This document shows positions 25,835 to 35,303 of a stretch of 45,651 nt of DNA, in pieces. Position numbers and translations under genes: made by a program. Below the pieces are notes generated by a model. That model worked only from the letters and a program-made list of their open reading frames with translations. It searched no databases and was not told the DNA's origin. The first letter of the stretch is position 1, and each line of letters begins with the position of its first letter. Source of the stretch: Gammaproteobacteria bacterium (GTDB lineage: Bacteria; Pseudomonadota; Gammaproteobacteria; Steroidobacterales; Woeseiaceae); the NCBI GenBank assembly GCA_009937615.1, contig JAACFB010000036.1, positions 1 through 45,651 of the forward strand, given 5' to 3'.

Positions 25835-26530
25835 ATGGCAAAAGACCTTTACTCCAGCATTGTTGTTCAGGGCGCCGACGCGCTCGAATTCTTGCAGGGG
25901 CAGCTGACGGCTGACCTCGCCGGCCTGCTCCCGGGCCAGTCGCTGCTATCTGCCTGGTGCAACCCGAAAGGCCGCGTCATTTGCTTACTGCGCGTGACTG
26001 CCACCGGCAGCGGCTACACGCTCGCTCTGCCGACCGAGCTTGCCGATGACGTCGTCAAACGACTGACGCTGTTCCGTTTCCGGTCGAAGGTTGAGTTCAC
26101 CGTGCGACCAGCGACAGAGGCCGAGTCCGGAATTGACCCGGATGCGATCGAAGCCGGGCTGTTGCAGAGACTGCGCGACGGTATTCCGGAAATCTGGCGC
26201 GCGCAGTCGGAAAAATTCACGCCGCACATGCTCAACCTCGATCTGCTTGGCGCGGTCAGTTTCGACAAAGGCTGCTACACGGGGCAGGAAGTCGTTGCGC
26301 GTACGCATTACAGAGGCTCAAGCCGGCGCCGGCTGCTGCGCTTCGTTTCTACCTCCCCCGTTCGTCCGGGCGATAAGGTAGCGGACGGAGAGCGTGACAT
26401 CGGCGAAGTCTTGAACGCCGTTGGCAACGACCTGCTGGCTGTCGTGCCTGTAGACAAGTCGGGCGCGGAACTCAGCGTTAGTGGCATAATTCTGTCCAAC
26501 CGTCCATTGCCTTACCTGAAAGAAGAATAA
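25835..26530 (+). CDS. ygfZ: YgfZ-like folate-binding Fe-S assembly protein
   Basis: Tetrahydrofolate-dependent protein of the GcvT fold that supports certain Fe-S enzymes (231 aa; E. coli YgfZ 326, so a compact form). The defining motif K-G-C-Y-x-G-Q-E is present (DKGCYTGQEVVAR, 144-156), with C147 the conserved cysteine. The N-terminal QGADALEFLQGQLTADL is typical. I chose the ATG at 25835 (MAKDLYSSIVVQ); the ORF extends 50 codons further upstream across the promoter gap without similarity. It is divergent from the sdh operon, with sdhE and ygfX also nearby as in E. coli. A possible -10 TACAAT (25820-25825) is too close to the ATG to be sure of. Confidence 0.9.
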   Translation: MAKDLYSSIVVQGADALEFLQGQLTADLAGLLPGQSLLSAWCNPKGRVICLLRVTATGSGYTLALPTELADDVVKRLTLFRFRSKVEFTVRPATEAESGIDPDAIEAGLLQRLRDGIPEIWRAQSEKFTPHMLNLDLLGAVSFDKGCYTGQEVVARTHYRGSSRRRLLRFVSTSPVRPGDKVADGERDIGEVLNAVGNDLLAVVPVDKSGAELSVSGIILSNRPLPYLKEE

Positions 26531-26546
26531 CAACAGGGAGAATCTG

Positions 26547-27029
26547 ATGAATCGATACATCAAAATCGGGCTAGCCGCATTCGCCGCTTTATTTTGTCTT
26601 TTTTATGCAATCCAGAATATGGCCAACCTCGGTCCGGCCGAATGGTTCGTCGGGACCATGTCCAGCATGCAAGGTCATGAAGCGTATCCGAACAGCTTCG
26701 GCTTTGCCGTAACGTCTCCCTTGCTGGTCAAGCTGATGTTATGGATCATCATCCTGCTCGAGCTCGCTGCGGGCGTTCTCGCCGGCAAGGGTGCCATCGA
26801 CATGTTCGGCGCTCGCAACGGCAGCAGCGCCGACTTCAATGCCGCGAAGAACTATGCGCTCGCAGGCACCGGGCTGGCTGTCGTGATCTGGTTCGGAATC
26901 TTCGGCGCGTTCGGCGGCGCGTTTTTCCAGATGTGGCAGGTCGAGGCCGGCGTGAATGCGCTGAGAGATGCCGCATTCTTTTCACTACAGCACGGCGTGG
27001 TCTGGTTGATTATTCGCAGCGACGACTAA
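26547..27029 (+). CDS. DUF2165 family small integral membrane protein
   Basis: A 160 aa protein with four predicted membrane helices (about 5-22, 58-80, 99-120, 138-156) and the family pattern [37 protein letters not shown] and [17 protein letters not shown]2165 proteins have no known function. GGGAG lies 6 bp before the ATG at 26547, 17 bp after ygfZ, so the two are probably cotranscribed. The stop codon overlaps the convergent lysS stop by 4 bp. Confidence 0.82.
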   Translation: MNRYIKIGLAAFAALFCLFYAIQNMANLGPAEWFVGTMSSMQGHEAYPNSFGFAVTSPLLVKLMLWIIILLELAAGVLAGKGAIDMFGARNGSSADFNAAKNYALAGTGLAVVIWFGIFGAFGGAFFQMWQVEAGVNALRDAAFFSLQHGVVWLIIRSDD

Positions 27030-28528
27030 TCGAACACTTCCGGCCGCATATGCGGAAATAGCAGCACGTCCCGAATCGAGGCGGAGTCGGTGAACAGCAT
27101 GACAAGCCGGTCGATGCCAACGCCGATTCCTGCCGTGGGCGGCATTCCGTATTCGAGCGCACGAATGTAGTCGTGGTCGAAAGCCATGGCTTCGTCATCG
27201 CCGGCGTCGCGGTTTGCCACCTGGGCCCGAAAGCGCTCGGCCTGCTCCTCGGGATCGTTGAGCTCGGAGAAACCGTTCGCGATTTCACGGCCGGCGACGA
27301 AAAATTCAAAGCGATCCGTCACGAACGGATCGTCATCGTTGCGGCGCGATAGCGGCGACACTTCGGTCGGATACTGCGTCACAAAGACTGGACTGCGCAG
27401 GTTGTCTTCGCCGGTTTTCTCGAAAATTTCTATTTGCAGCTTGCCCGGCCCGTATTCGTCCTTAACGGTAATACCGAGCCCATCGCAAACGCCGACGAGG
27501 TAATCGCGATCGCGAAGCTTGCCTTTATCGAGGTCCGGATTGAACTTCAGAATGACCTCCTCAACGGTCATGCGTGCAAACGGTTCACCAAAATCGAAGT
27601 CTTCGCCCTGGTACCGGACAGCCGATTTACCCAGCAACGCGTCGGCCATGCCGTGCATCAATGCCTCGACCATGTCGATCAGATCCTCGTAGTCGGCATA
27701 GGCGCGATACAGCTCGAGCATCGTGAATTCGGGATTATGCTGCGTCGACACACCCTCGTTGCGGAAATTGCGGTTGATCTCGTAGACGCGCTCGAGCCCG
27801 CCGACGATCAGTCGCTTTAGATTCAGCTCCGGCGCGATTCGCAGGAACAATTCCATGTCGAGCGCATTGTGGTGAGTCCTGAAAGGTCGTGCGATCGCCC
27901 CGCCCGGCGTCGTCTGCATCATCGGCGTCTCGACCTCGATGTAATCCTGTGCGTCGAGAAAAGCCCGAATGTAGGCAACGATAGCCGTGCGCATGCGGAA
28001 TACTGCGCGGCTGTCTTCGTTCATTATGAGGTCGACATAGCGCTGCCGGTAACGCGTTTCCTGGTCCTCGAGTCCATGAAACTTTTCGGGCAGTGGCCGC
28101 AGCGACTTGGTCAGCATGCGCACCTCGTCCGCCATCACGGTCAGTTCGCCGGTTTGGGTCCGAAACAGTGCGCCCGTTGCCGCTACGATATCGCCAACGT
28201 CCCATTTCTTGAAGTCCTGGTAAACGCCGTCCGCCAGCCTGTCGCGCTCGAGCCGCACCTGTATCTGGCCCGATCGATCCTGCAGCTTGATGAAACTCGC
28301 CTTGCCCATTACCCGCTTGACCATCATGCGGCCGACGACGGCGACCTTGACCTGCTCGGCACGCAGCGTCTCGTCATCATGCTCATGAAACGTCTGCTGC
28401 AATTCGTCGGCCGTTGCGTTGCGCCGGAAGTCGTTCGGATACGCGTTACGCTGCTCGCGAAGCTCGCTGAGCTTCCGCCGCCGCTCGGCAATAAGCTTGT
28501 TTTCGTCCTGCCTGGTATTTTCTGTCAC
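27026..28528 (-). CDS. lysS: LysS, lysyl-tRNA synthetase (class II)
   Basis: Charges tRNA-Lys (500 aa; E. coli LysS 505). An N-terminal OB-fold anticodon-binding domain ([31 protein letters not shown]) precedes the class II core with motif 2 [20 protein letters not shown] and motif 3 [14 protein letters not shown]. The start is GTG at 28528 ([20 protein letters not shown]), 4 bp after the prfB stop, with AAGGA upstream. The longer frame to 28738 is inside prfB and is rejected. The prfB-lysS pair is as in E. coli. Confidence 0.98.
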   Translation of the reverse strand: MTENTRQDENKLIAERRRKLSELREQRNAYPNDFRRNATADELQQTFHEHDDETLRAEQVKVAVVGRMMVKRVMGKASFIKLQDRSGQIQVRLERDRLADGVYQDFKKWDVGDIVAATGALFRTQTGELTVMADEVRMLTKSLRPLPEKFHGLEDQETRYRQRYVDLIMNEDSRAVFRMRTAIVAYIRAFLDAQDYIEVETPMMQTTPGGAIARPFRTHHNALDMELFLRIAPELNLKRLIVGGLERVYEINRNFRNEGVSTQHNPEFTMLELYRAYADYEDLIDMVEALMHGMADALLGKSAVRYQGEDFDFGEPFARMTVEEVILKFNPDLDKGKLRDRDYLVGVCDGLGITVKDEYGPGKLQIEIFEKTGEDNLRSPVFVTQYPTEVSPLSRRNDDDPFVTDRFEFFVAGREIANGFSELNDPEEQAERFRAQVANRDAGDDEAMAFDHDYIRALEYGMPPTAGIGVGIDRLVMLFTDSASIRDVLLFPHMRPEVFD

Positions 28529-28532
28529 GTGC

Positions 28533-29628
28533 TTACAATCCTTGCTTGAGGCTGGCTTCGATGAAGTCGTCGAGGCCGCCGTCCAACACAGCCTGAGTGT
28601 TACCGGTTTCGATACCGGTACGCAAATCCTTGATGCGGCTCTGATCCAGGACGTAATTGCGAATCTGGCTTCCCCATCCCACGTCCGCCTTGCCCTCCTC
28701 AACCTCTGATGCCTCGGCCCGCCGTTTCTGCAGCTCAAACTCGTACAGCTTTGCTTTGAGCTGATTCATTGCCTGTGCCTTGTTCTTGTGCTGCGACCGG
28801 TCGTTCTGGCACTGGACGACAATATTCGTCGGCAGGTGCGTGATCCGAACGGCCGATTCGGTTCGGTTCACGTGCTGGCCGCCCGCGCCGCTCGCCCGGT
28901 AGACGTCTATCCGCAAATCGGAGGGATCGATGTCGATATCGATATCGTCATCCACTTCGGGCGATACGAAGACGGAAGCAAACGAGGTGTGCCGACGGTT
29001 GCCCGAATCAAAAGGCGACTTGCGAACAAGACGGTGCACACCGGTTTCGGTGCGTAACCAGCCGTAGGCATACTCGCCAATCACGTGCACGGTCGCACTC
29101 TTGATTCCCGCGACCTCGCCGGCCGAGGCCTCGACGACCTCGACCTTGAATTCATGGGCTTCGGCCCAGCGCAGGTACATGCGCAGGATCATTTCCGCCC
29201 AATCCTGTGCCTCGGTGCCGCCGGCGCCGGACTGAATGTCAAGATAGGCATTGTTGGCATCCATTTCGCCCGAGAACATGCGGCGAAACTCGAGCGCGGC
29301 GAGTCGTTGCTCATACTTGCCGAGGTCGGCGACGACTTCGTCGACCGTAGCCTGATCATCTTCCTCGACAGCCATGTCCAGCAGCTGCCCGGCATCGTCG
29401 AGACCCGACGTCAATTCATCGAGCACAATCACGATCTGCTCGAGCTGGGCGCGCTCCTGGCCCAGCGACTGAGCGCGCTCAGGTTTGGACCAGACGTCCG
29501 GCTGCTCCAGCTCGCGTTGAACTTCGGTCAGCCTTTCCGCTTTGCCCTCGTAGTCAAAGATACCTCCTCAACGCGACTGTGCGTTCGGAGAGGTCGGACA
29601 ATAGTTGTTTGATCGAGGTCGTTTCCAT
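28533..29628 (-). CDS. prfB: PrfB, peptide chain release factor 2 (programmed +1 frameshift)
   Basis: Recognises UGA and UAA stop codons and triggers release (364 aa after frameshift; E. coli 365). The gene is read in two frames: 24 codons from the ATG at 29628 ([20 protein letters not shown]), then AGG AGG TAT CTT TGA C; a +1 shift at CTT-T skips the TGA (29556-29554) and continues [18 protein letters not shown] in the second frame. RF2 features: SPF tripeptide ([15 protein letters not shown]) and the GGQ loop [14 protein letters not shown]. Without the shift the product is a 24-residue peptide. Upstream recJ ends 42 bp away. Confidence 0.98.
29554..29568 (-). promoter_or_regulatory. prfB programmed +1 frameshift site
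   Basis: On the minus strand: AGGAGG (29568-29563), TAT, the slippery codon CTT (29559-29557), TGA stop, then C. The spacing of the internal Shine-Dalgarno sequence to the slip site is the known optimum. Low RF2 slows termination at the UGA and raises frameshifting, giving autoregulation. The stimulator is a full AGGAGG rather than the E. coli AGGGGG. Confidence 0.97.
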
Positions 29629-29670
29629 GATGAGCTGCAGTTTTTCCGGCGTGGACGACGCGCGATCTTA

Positions 29671-31404
29671 TCACGCGGTTCCGCCGCGCAAAGGCGTAAT
29701 TTGCTCGACTACGAGCTGCGGCGATTCGACGCCGCGGAATTCATTCACGTCGAGGCGATACGCCAGCTGAACGATGTCTCGATACGCCGGCCCGGCCTGA
29801 TTGAACGCGATCGCATCGATCGCCTTGCCACCGTCGGCCGGACGCACACGCAACTTGAGGTGCTTGTCGCCAACCGTGCGCTGCTCCAGCACCATGAAGT
29901 CGCCGTGCCAGACCGGTTCGGGAAACCCTGAACCCCAGGGCCCGCCGTCGCGAATCGCCCGCGCAGCCTGCAACAGCCCGCCCCAGGAGTCGACGGCCTG
30001 CTCCGACAACGCGCCGTCGGAAATGATCGCACCGCTGAAGTCGGCACGCGGGTACAGGCGATCGAGCTGTTCGGCGGCAGCGGTGGCAAATCGCTCGTAG
30101 GATTCGGCGGCAATCGTCAGACCCGCCGCCATCGCGTGGCCACCGAAACGCACGATCAATTCAGGGTGCATGCCCGACACGGCCTCGAGCAGATCGCGCG
30201 CGTGCACGCCGGGAATCGAGCGTGCCGATCCCTTGAGCAAGCCGTCTCCCTCTCGGGCGAACGCGATAACCGGCCGGTGGCACACTTCGCGAACCCGTGC
30301 TGCGATCAGCCCGACGACACCCTGGTGCCAGGACTCCTCATACACGCAAACACACGACGGCCATTTATGCCTTTCAAGCGACTGCACATAGGCAAATGCC
30401 TGCTCGCGCATCGTGGCTTCGATCTCGCGCCGCTCGCGATTGATCCCATCGAGAACCAGCGCGTGCTGTTCCGCAATGTCGTCGTCGTCGGTCAACAGGC
30501 ACTCGATACCGATGGAAATATCCTCTAGCCGCCCGGCTGCGTTGATGCGTGGCCCGGCCGCAAAGCCAAGGTCGGTGCTAACGGTGCGTGCAAGCTGCCG
30601 GCCCGAGCGCGTCAGCAGTGCGCGAATTCCGGCAACCGTTTCGCCGCTGCGAATCCGGCTCAGTCCCTGCTGCACGAGGATCCGGTTGTTATGGTCGAGA
30701 GGCACGACATCCGCCACCGTTCCGAGCGCGACGAGATCGAGAAAACGCGCCGGTACCCTGGCTGCGCCGGTTTGGCCCTGTGATTCGAGCTGACGTCCCA
30801 ATGCCGCCATCAGGTAGAACGCGACGCCGACGCCTGCGAGATTGCGGCTCGGGAACCGGCTGCCATGGAGATTCGGGTTAATGATGACATCCGCCGCCGG
30901 CAGCTCCGCGCCGGGCAGGTGATGATCGGTGACGAGGACCTGGATGCCATTTGCGGCCGCTTCCTGCACGCCCGCGACGCTCGATATGCCGTTGTCAACG
31001 GTCACGATCAAGGCGGGCGACTGTTCCGCCGCAACGCGGACGATCTCAGGCGTCAAACCATAGCCATAGTCGAATCGATTCGGCACGAGGTAGGCGACGT
31101 CGGTAAAACCGAACGCCCGCAGGCAACGCAGCATCAGTGCGGTGCTCGTTGCACCGTCGACATCGAAGTCGCCGATAATCAGGATGCGCTGGTCACGTTT
31201 ATCGAGTAACAAGCCGACGCCGGCGTCGACGTTTTCGAGCAGGCTGACTGGCGCCAGGCCGGCCAGGCCGTAGTCAAGTTGCCCGGGCGATGTGACTCCG
31301 CGCGCGGCATAAAGCCGAGCGCGGACCGGGTCGAGGTCGGCCAGCTCCTCCAGGACTGCCGGTCCTGGGAGCTCGCGCCTGATTATGGGTCGCTGCGTCT
31401 GCAT
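29671..31404 (-). CDS. recJ: RecJ, single-strand DNA 5'-3' exonuclease
   Basis: Acts in RecF-pathway recombination and mismatch repair (577 aa, equal to E. coli). DHH family motifs: GDFDVDGATST (D79, D81, D83), VDNG (136-139), TDHH (159-162), and in the C-terminal DHHA1 domain RFGGHAMAAGLTI. The ATG at 31404 gives MQTQRPIIRRELPG; the ORF continues 49 codons upstream into the RpfE gene without similarity. It sits 5 bp after that gene. Confidence 0.97.
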   Translation of the reverse strand: MQTQRPIIRRELPGPAVLEELADLDPVRARLYAARGVTSPGQLDYGLAGLAPVSLLENVDAGVGLLLDKRDQRILIIGDFDVDGATSTALMLRCLRAFGFTDVAYLVPNRFDYGYGLTPEIVRVAAEQSPALIVTVDNGISSVAGVQEAAANGIQVLVTDHHLPGAELPAADVIINPNLHGSRFPSRNLAGVGVAFYLMAALGRQLESQGQTGAARVPARFLDLVALGTVADVVPLDHNNRILVQQGLSRIRSGETVAGIRALLTRSGRQLARTVSTDLGFAAGPRINAAGRLEDISIGIECLLTDDDDIAEQHALVLDGINRERREIEATMREQAFAYVQSLERHKWPSCVCVYEESWHQGVVGLIAARVREVCHRPVIAFAREGDGLLKGSARSIPGVHARDLLEAVSGMHPELIVRFGGHAMAAGLTIAAESYERFATAAAEQLDRLYPRADFSGAIISDGALSEQAVDSWGGLLQAARAIRDGGPWGSGFPEPVWHGDFMVLEQRTVGDKHLKLRVRPADGGKAIDAIAFNQAGPAYRDIVQLAYRLDVNEFRGVESPQLVVEQITPLRGGTA

Positions 31405-31409
31405 CAGCG

Positions 31410-32369
31410 TCAGTCGAGCAGCGGCGAGCGTCGGCGCCAGAACCTGAGGCTGTGCCCGCGGCGGACGCGGGCCTCGACACCATCCCGGAACAGCAGCACG
31501 ACTTCGCTCAGCCGCCTTGCCGACAAAGCACCGCGCAACTCCTGCAGGCACTGCTGCACAGACTCGACATTTTCAACGACAAACTCGGGCACGGCCACGA
31601 AGCCCGCCGCGGAGTTCTCGAGGCATCTCTCTATGGACCCGGGCCAGTCTGCGACCTCGGCGGACTTGCTGCGCCAGTAGCCTTTTGACATCGGTTCGCC
31701 GCTGAACAGCGGCGGCAGTGGCTCGACGACCGGATCCGGCGCAAGGCCGCCACCCCAGAACCACAATGAATTGATTGGCGCCTGGCCGGCTGCCTCGCGG
31801 TAAATATTGACCTCGTGCTCGTGAAGCGCCATTTCGACCTCGCTCAAGAGATTGCGGTACTCCGCCGCACCCTCCCCAGACGGCATGAAATCGTTCGGTG
31901 GCTGACCGTCAACGACATAGGCCGGCACGCTCGCGCTGGCAATCGGTTCGCCCGAGCGCAGGTAGCCACACTTGCCGATGCGCGCGAAGCCATAGTCGGC
32001 ATCTCCGGCCAAGGTGCCCTGCAAATGGTCGAAAACACCGCGCAGATCGCCCGGCGGTATCGACAGGTCGCTCAGCGCGTGCAAACAAAGGTGATCGAGA
32101 CGCGGCTCGAGGTATACCGGGTCCGCAGCCGCAATCCACACGTTTGGACGATCCCCGGTCTGGCCCCACATGCGCAGCGCCGCGAGTCCCGATTCAGGGT
32201 ACGGCAGCTGCAGCACGCCAAGAATTCGTTGCAGTAATTCCGCCGGTTGCGCGCGTTTCGAGACGCTACCGCGCGACAACCAGGATCGCAGGGAAGCGTC
32301 CTGCAGCCGGCCGCCCGAGATACCAGGCAGCACGATGACTGCGGCAGATTTGTCATAGGGCTGGGTCAC
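31410..32369 (-). CDS. RpfE-family protein of unknown function (phosphoglycerate-mutase-like annotation in databases)
   Basis: A 319 aa cytoplasmic protein. The conserved block INSLWFWGGG (199-208) and the upstream RMWGQTGDRPNVWIAADPV-like segment (about 66-85) mark the family that includes RpfE, encoded next to recJ in Xanthomonas within the rpf region; RpfE affects exopolysaccharide and enzyme production there. The N-terminal VIVLPGISGG is a nucleotide- or phosphate-loop-like start. No catalytic metal site is clear to me. The start is GTG at 32369. It is probably cotranscribed with recJ. The family name is from memory. Confidence 0.7.
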   Translation of the reverse strand: MTQPYDKSAAVIVLPGISGGRLQDASLRSWLSRGSVSKRAQPAELLQRILGVLQLPYPESGLAALRMWGQTGDRPNVWIAAADPVYLEPRLDHLCLHALSDLSIPPGDLRGVFDHLQGTLAGDADYGFARIGKCGYLRSGEPIASASVPAYVVDGQPPNDFMPSGEGAAEYRNLLSEVEMALHEHEVNIYREAAGQAPINSLWFWGGGLAPDPVVEPLPPLFSGEPMSKGYWRSKSAEVADWPGSIERCLENSAAGFVAVPEFVVENVESVQQCLQELRGALSARRLSEVVLLFRDGVEARVRRGHSLRFWRRRSPLLD

Positions 32370-32374
32370 AACGA

Positions 32375-32402
32375 TTGCGGAACGGCGCTGGCTTTGTATG
32401 AT
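32375..32402 (+). promoter_or_regulatory. Candidate sigma-70 promoter for the Mth938-like gene
   Basis: TTGCGG (32375-32380) and TATGAT (32397-32402) are separated by 16 bp. The -10 is 5 of 6 to consensus, the -35 only 3 of 6. The site lies in the 66 bp divergent gap, about 34 bp before the GTG start. Confidence 0.4.
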
Positions 32403-32435
32403 GCAGAAGATGTTTGATGGTAACGGAAACTCGAA

Positions 32436-32801
32436 GTGAAGTTCACACTCGAATCGCCGACAGCCGTGACGGTGCGCAGCGTGTCCGACCGGGAAATCCG
32501 GATTGGCGATCAGCGCTGGTCACAGACCATTGCCTTGACATCGACCGGAGTGCTCGACAATTGGGTGCAACAGCCGATTGACGCTTTGCGAATCGAAGAC
32601 TTTTCCAGCCTGCTGGATGCGGGAGTGTCGCTGGTTATCCTCGGCACTGGCCGCACGCACGTAATTCCGCCGCGCGAACTGGTGTTCGGCATGGCCCGCA
32701 ACGGTATCGGCTTCGAGGTCATGGATACCCGTGCCGCCGCGCGCACCTTCAACGTGCTCGTCGGCGAGGGGCGTCCCGCTGGCGCGGTTCTGTACCTGTA
32801 A
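32436..32801 (+). CDS. Mth938-like domain protein (DUF498 / NDUFAF3 family)
   Basis: A 121 aa small protein with the conserved core VSLVILGTGRTHVIPPREL followed by GIGFEVMDTRAAARTFNVL, typical of the Mth938 fold. The eukaryotic relative NDUFAF3 helps assemble respiratory complex I; the bacterial role is unknown. The start is GTG at 32436 (MKFTLESPTAVTVRSV), with only a weak GGAA upstream. It is divergent from the RpfE gene and 199 bp upstream of the FAN1-type nuclease gene; that gap shows no further gene. Confidence 0.85.
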   Translation: MKFTLESPTAVTVRSVSDREIRIGDQRWSQTIALTSTGVLDNWVQQPIDALRIEDFSSLLDAGVSLVILGTGRTHVIPPRELVFGMARNGIGFEVMDTRAAARTFNVLVGEGRPAGAVLYL

Positions 32802-33000
32802 TTCTGCTGCCAGGCACCGGGGCGGTAAAAACCTTCTATTGGCTTTCGGCGTTCCATCGCCGGGCCTGCGATACGGCCACATTAGGGCGTCGGCGCGACC
32901 GCAAACACTGCATGACGCAATGGGCGGACATTTCTCAATGCTACAGATCCTGCCGCGCGTGTCCGGGGCCAGGGTTTGAGGCTGGCAAACTCCCGGCGTT

Positions 33001-35199
33001 TTGGTAAGACTTGTCGACGTGACCTATGACCAGACACACTGGATTCCGGTTCAGCAGCGCCGGCCGCTGCCGACGTTCTACTACCACGAGCACTTTGTCG
33101 AGATGCTCAGCTTTGTGGCGCGGCACTATGCACACGTGCTGCTCGAGTCGCACGCGGCTTTCATCGATCAGTTCCACAAGCTGCCGCATCCTGCGCAATG
33201 CCTGTACGTCCGGCTCGTCAATCGCAAAGGCCGGGTCTTTGCGGTCAATCGAATACGCTACCCGGAACTCGGCGACCACGGCCCCCTGCTCGGCACATTG
33301 CGTGATCACGCCTGGATCGGGTCACCGGATGTCGGCGATTTCGACGACGTGCTGGGCTTCCTGACCCGCGCCGAAATCTACGCAATTCTGCTGCCGCGGC
33401 ACACCGGTCTCGGGCGCTCGCTCCGCAAGCGTGAGCTGCTCGACTTCGCGCGCCGGCACGTCGATCCAGCAGAATTCATGGCCGACCTGAGCAGCGATCG
33501 CCTTTTCGTGCAACATCGCGACGACGACATACGCTACCTGCTGTTCCTGTATTTCGGACGCGTTCAAGACGGACTGGCACAGTTCACGATGCGCGATCTC
33601 GGACTCGTTAAAACGCAGAATTTTCATGAATCCTATGAGCCTCGTTTCGCGGACCGCGAAGAGGCACTCGAGCACTACTACTTTGCAACACGCCTGAAGC
33701 TTGCGGAAAACGCCGGCGCCGGTCAGCTTCGGGATCTCGCTGCGGAGGCCCCGCAGTGGCCCGATACGAATTTTTCCGGCAGCGCCACGCTGCGTGACGG
33801 ACTTGCCCACCTGCTCGGCCGCAAAGCCGAGCGCAAGAAAAACGTCGATATGGCCCTGGCCCTGTATCGACTGGGGGAATCGGCGCAATGCAACGAGCGC
33901 GTCATCCGCCTGCTGCTGGCGAGCGGCCGTAACGAGCTGGCCCGGGAACACCTGGAGCGCTGCCTTGACGACCCTCGCAGCGATGAAGAGTGGCTTGTCG
34001 CGAGGGATATCTATGAACAGAAATTCAGGAAGAAAAGAACATCGGCGCTGACCGACGTGCTGCGTGCGGCCGAGACGATCGACATCGACGAAGCCAAGAG
34101 CGGCTCGCCCGAGCGCGCCGTCGCCGAGTATTTCAGTGACCACGGCTGCATGGCTTTCCGAACCGAAAACCTGCTCTGGCGCACGCTGTTTGGCCTGCTG
34201 TTCTGGGAGGAGCTGTTCGTCGACACCGACGCGGCCAGGCACTCTCCGTTCGAGTTCCTGCCGGCATCACTGGGCAACGGCTCGTTTTACGACAGCAATC
34301 GCGATCGCGTGGAGGCAAAGCTCGCCCTGTTGGACGATCCTCGCGCAGCAAAGCGAGAGCTGCTGAGGATCAGCACGCAGTATTACGGTACGCCGAACGG
34401 CGTGTTTCGCTGGCGTCGCTCAATGAACGACGCGCTGTTTGCGCTGCTCGACAACGCCCATGGCGACGGTCTCGCGATTATGCTCAGGCAGCTCTGCCGG
34501 AACTACCTCGACTTGCGCTACGGCTATCCGGATCTTCTGGTGCTGGACGGCGAAGGCGTGCGCTTTGTCGAGGTCAAGACCGAGGGGGACCAGCTGCGCC
34601 GCAACCAGCTGCTGAGGATCAACCAGCTGCGTGAGGCGGGCTTTCGCGCCGACGTCACCCGGGTTCGCTGGGTGCTCGATCCGGAGCAGGCCTATGTCGT
34701 CGTCGATGTCGAAACGACGGGCGGCCGCGGCGACGGCCATCGGGTCACCGAAATCGGCGCAGTAAAGATAAAAAATGGTTTAATTATCAATAGATTCGAG
34801 ACTCTTCTTAATCCACAACGTACGATTCCGGCGAACATCGTACGATTGACCGGAATCTCTCCGGAAATGGTTGCGGACGCGCCCTACTTCGTCGACATAG
34901 CGGATGACTTCGAGGCGTTCATGGGCGATGCGATATTCGTCGCCCACAACGTGGAATTCGACTACGGTTTTATCGCCGCCGAGTTCAAGCGTATCGGGCG
35001 GCCGTTTCGTTACCCGAAGCTGTGCACCTGCGCTTCGATGCGAAAACTGTACCCGGGGCATCGTTCTTACAGCCTGGCATCACTATGCAGCGCTTTTGAT
35101 ATACCGCTTAAGCATCATCACCGCGCGCTGTGCGATGCCGAGGCCGCGGCGGAACTGCTGCTGCTGATCAACGAAAAGCGACAGGAAGCAACGCAATAG
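33001..35199 (+). CDS. FAN1-type VRR-NUC nuclease fused to DnaQ-like 3'-5' exonuclease
   Basis: A 732 aa fusion. Residues 1-560 match the FAN1 nuclease family: an N-terminal DNA-binding region (LPTFYYHEHFVEMLSFVARH), helical repeats, a conserved RTENLLWRTLFGLLFWEELF segment, and a VRR-NUC active site with PD at 510-511 and EVK at 524-526 (GYPDLLVLDGEG; FVEVKTEGDQL). Residues 561-732 form a DEDDh exonuclease: DVETTG (D569, E571), AHNVEFDYGF (D654), HHRALCDAEAA (H707, D712). FAN1 enzymes cut branched DNA and help repair interstrand crosslinks; the exonuclease would trim 3' ends. The start is TTG at 33001 or GTG at 33019; neither has a strong ribosome site. Confidence 0.9.
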   Translation: MVRLVDVTYDQTHWIPVQQRRPLPTFYYHEHFVEMLSFVARHYAHVLLESHAAFIDQFHKLPHPAQCLYVRLVNRKGRVFAVNRIRYPELGDHGPLLGTLRDHAWIGSPDVGDFDDVLGFLTRAEIYAILLPRHTGLGRSLRKRELLDFARRHVDPAEFMADLSSDRLFVQHRDDDIRYLLFLYFGRVQDGLAQFTMRDLGLVKTQNFHESYEPRFADREEALEHYYFATRLKLAENAGAGQLRDLAAEAPQWPDTNFSGSATLRDGLAHLLGRKAERKKNVDMALALYRLGESAQCNERVIRLLLASGRNELAREHLERCLDDPRSDEEWLVARDIYEQKFRKKRTSALTDVLRAAETIDIDEAKSGSPERAVAEYFSDHGCMAFRTENLLWRTLFGLLFWEELFVDTDAARHSPFEFLPASLGNGSFYDSNRDRVEAKLALLDDPRAAKRELLRISTQYYGTPNGVFRWRRSMNDALFALLDNAHGDGLAIMLRQLCRNYLDLRYGYPDLLVLDGEGVRFVEVKTEGDQLRRNQLLRINQLREAGFRADVTRVRWVLDPEQAYVVVDVETTGGRGDGHRVTEIGAVKIKNGLIINRFETLLNPQRTIPANIVRLTGISPEMVADAPYFVDIADDFEAFMGDAIFVAHNVEFDYGFIAAEFKRIGRPFRYPKLCTCASMRKLYPGHRSYSLASLCSAFDIPLKHHHRALCDAEAAAELLLLINEKRQEATQ

Positions 35200-35303
35200 C
35201 ACCGGTTCCGACGGACCTGGAGTTACGACTTTGTCGCAGCGATACCGTGGAACCCTGGGGACGTAGCCACCAGGTGAGCATCGACGCGGCGGGGCCGGGA
35301 CGG

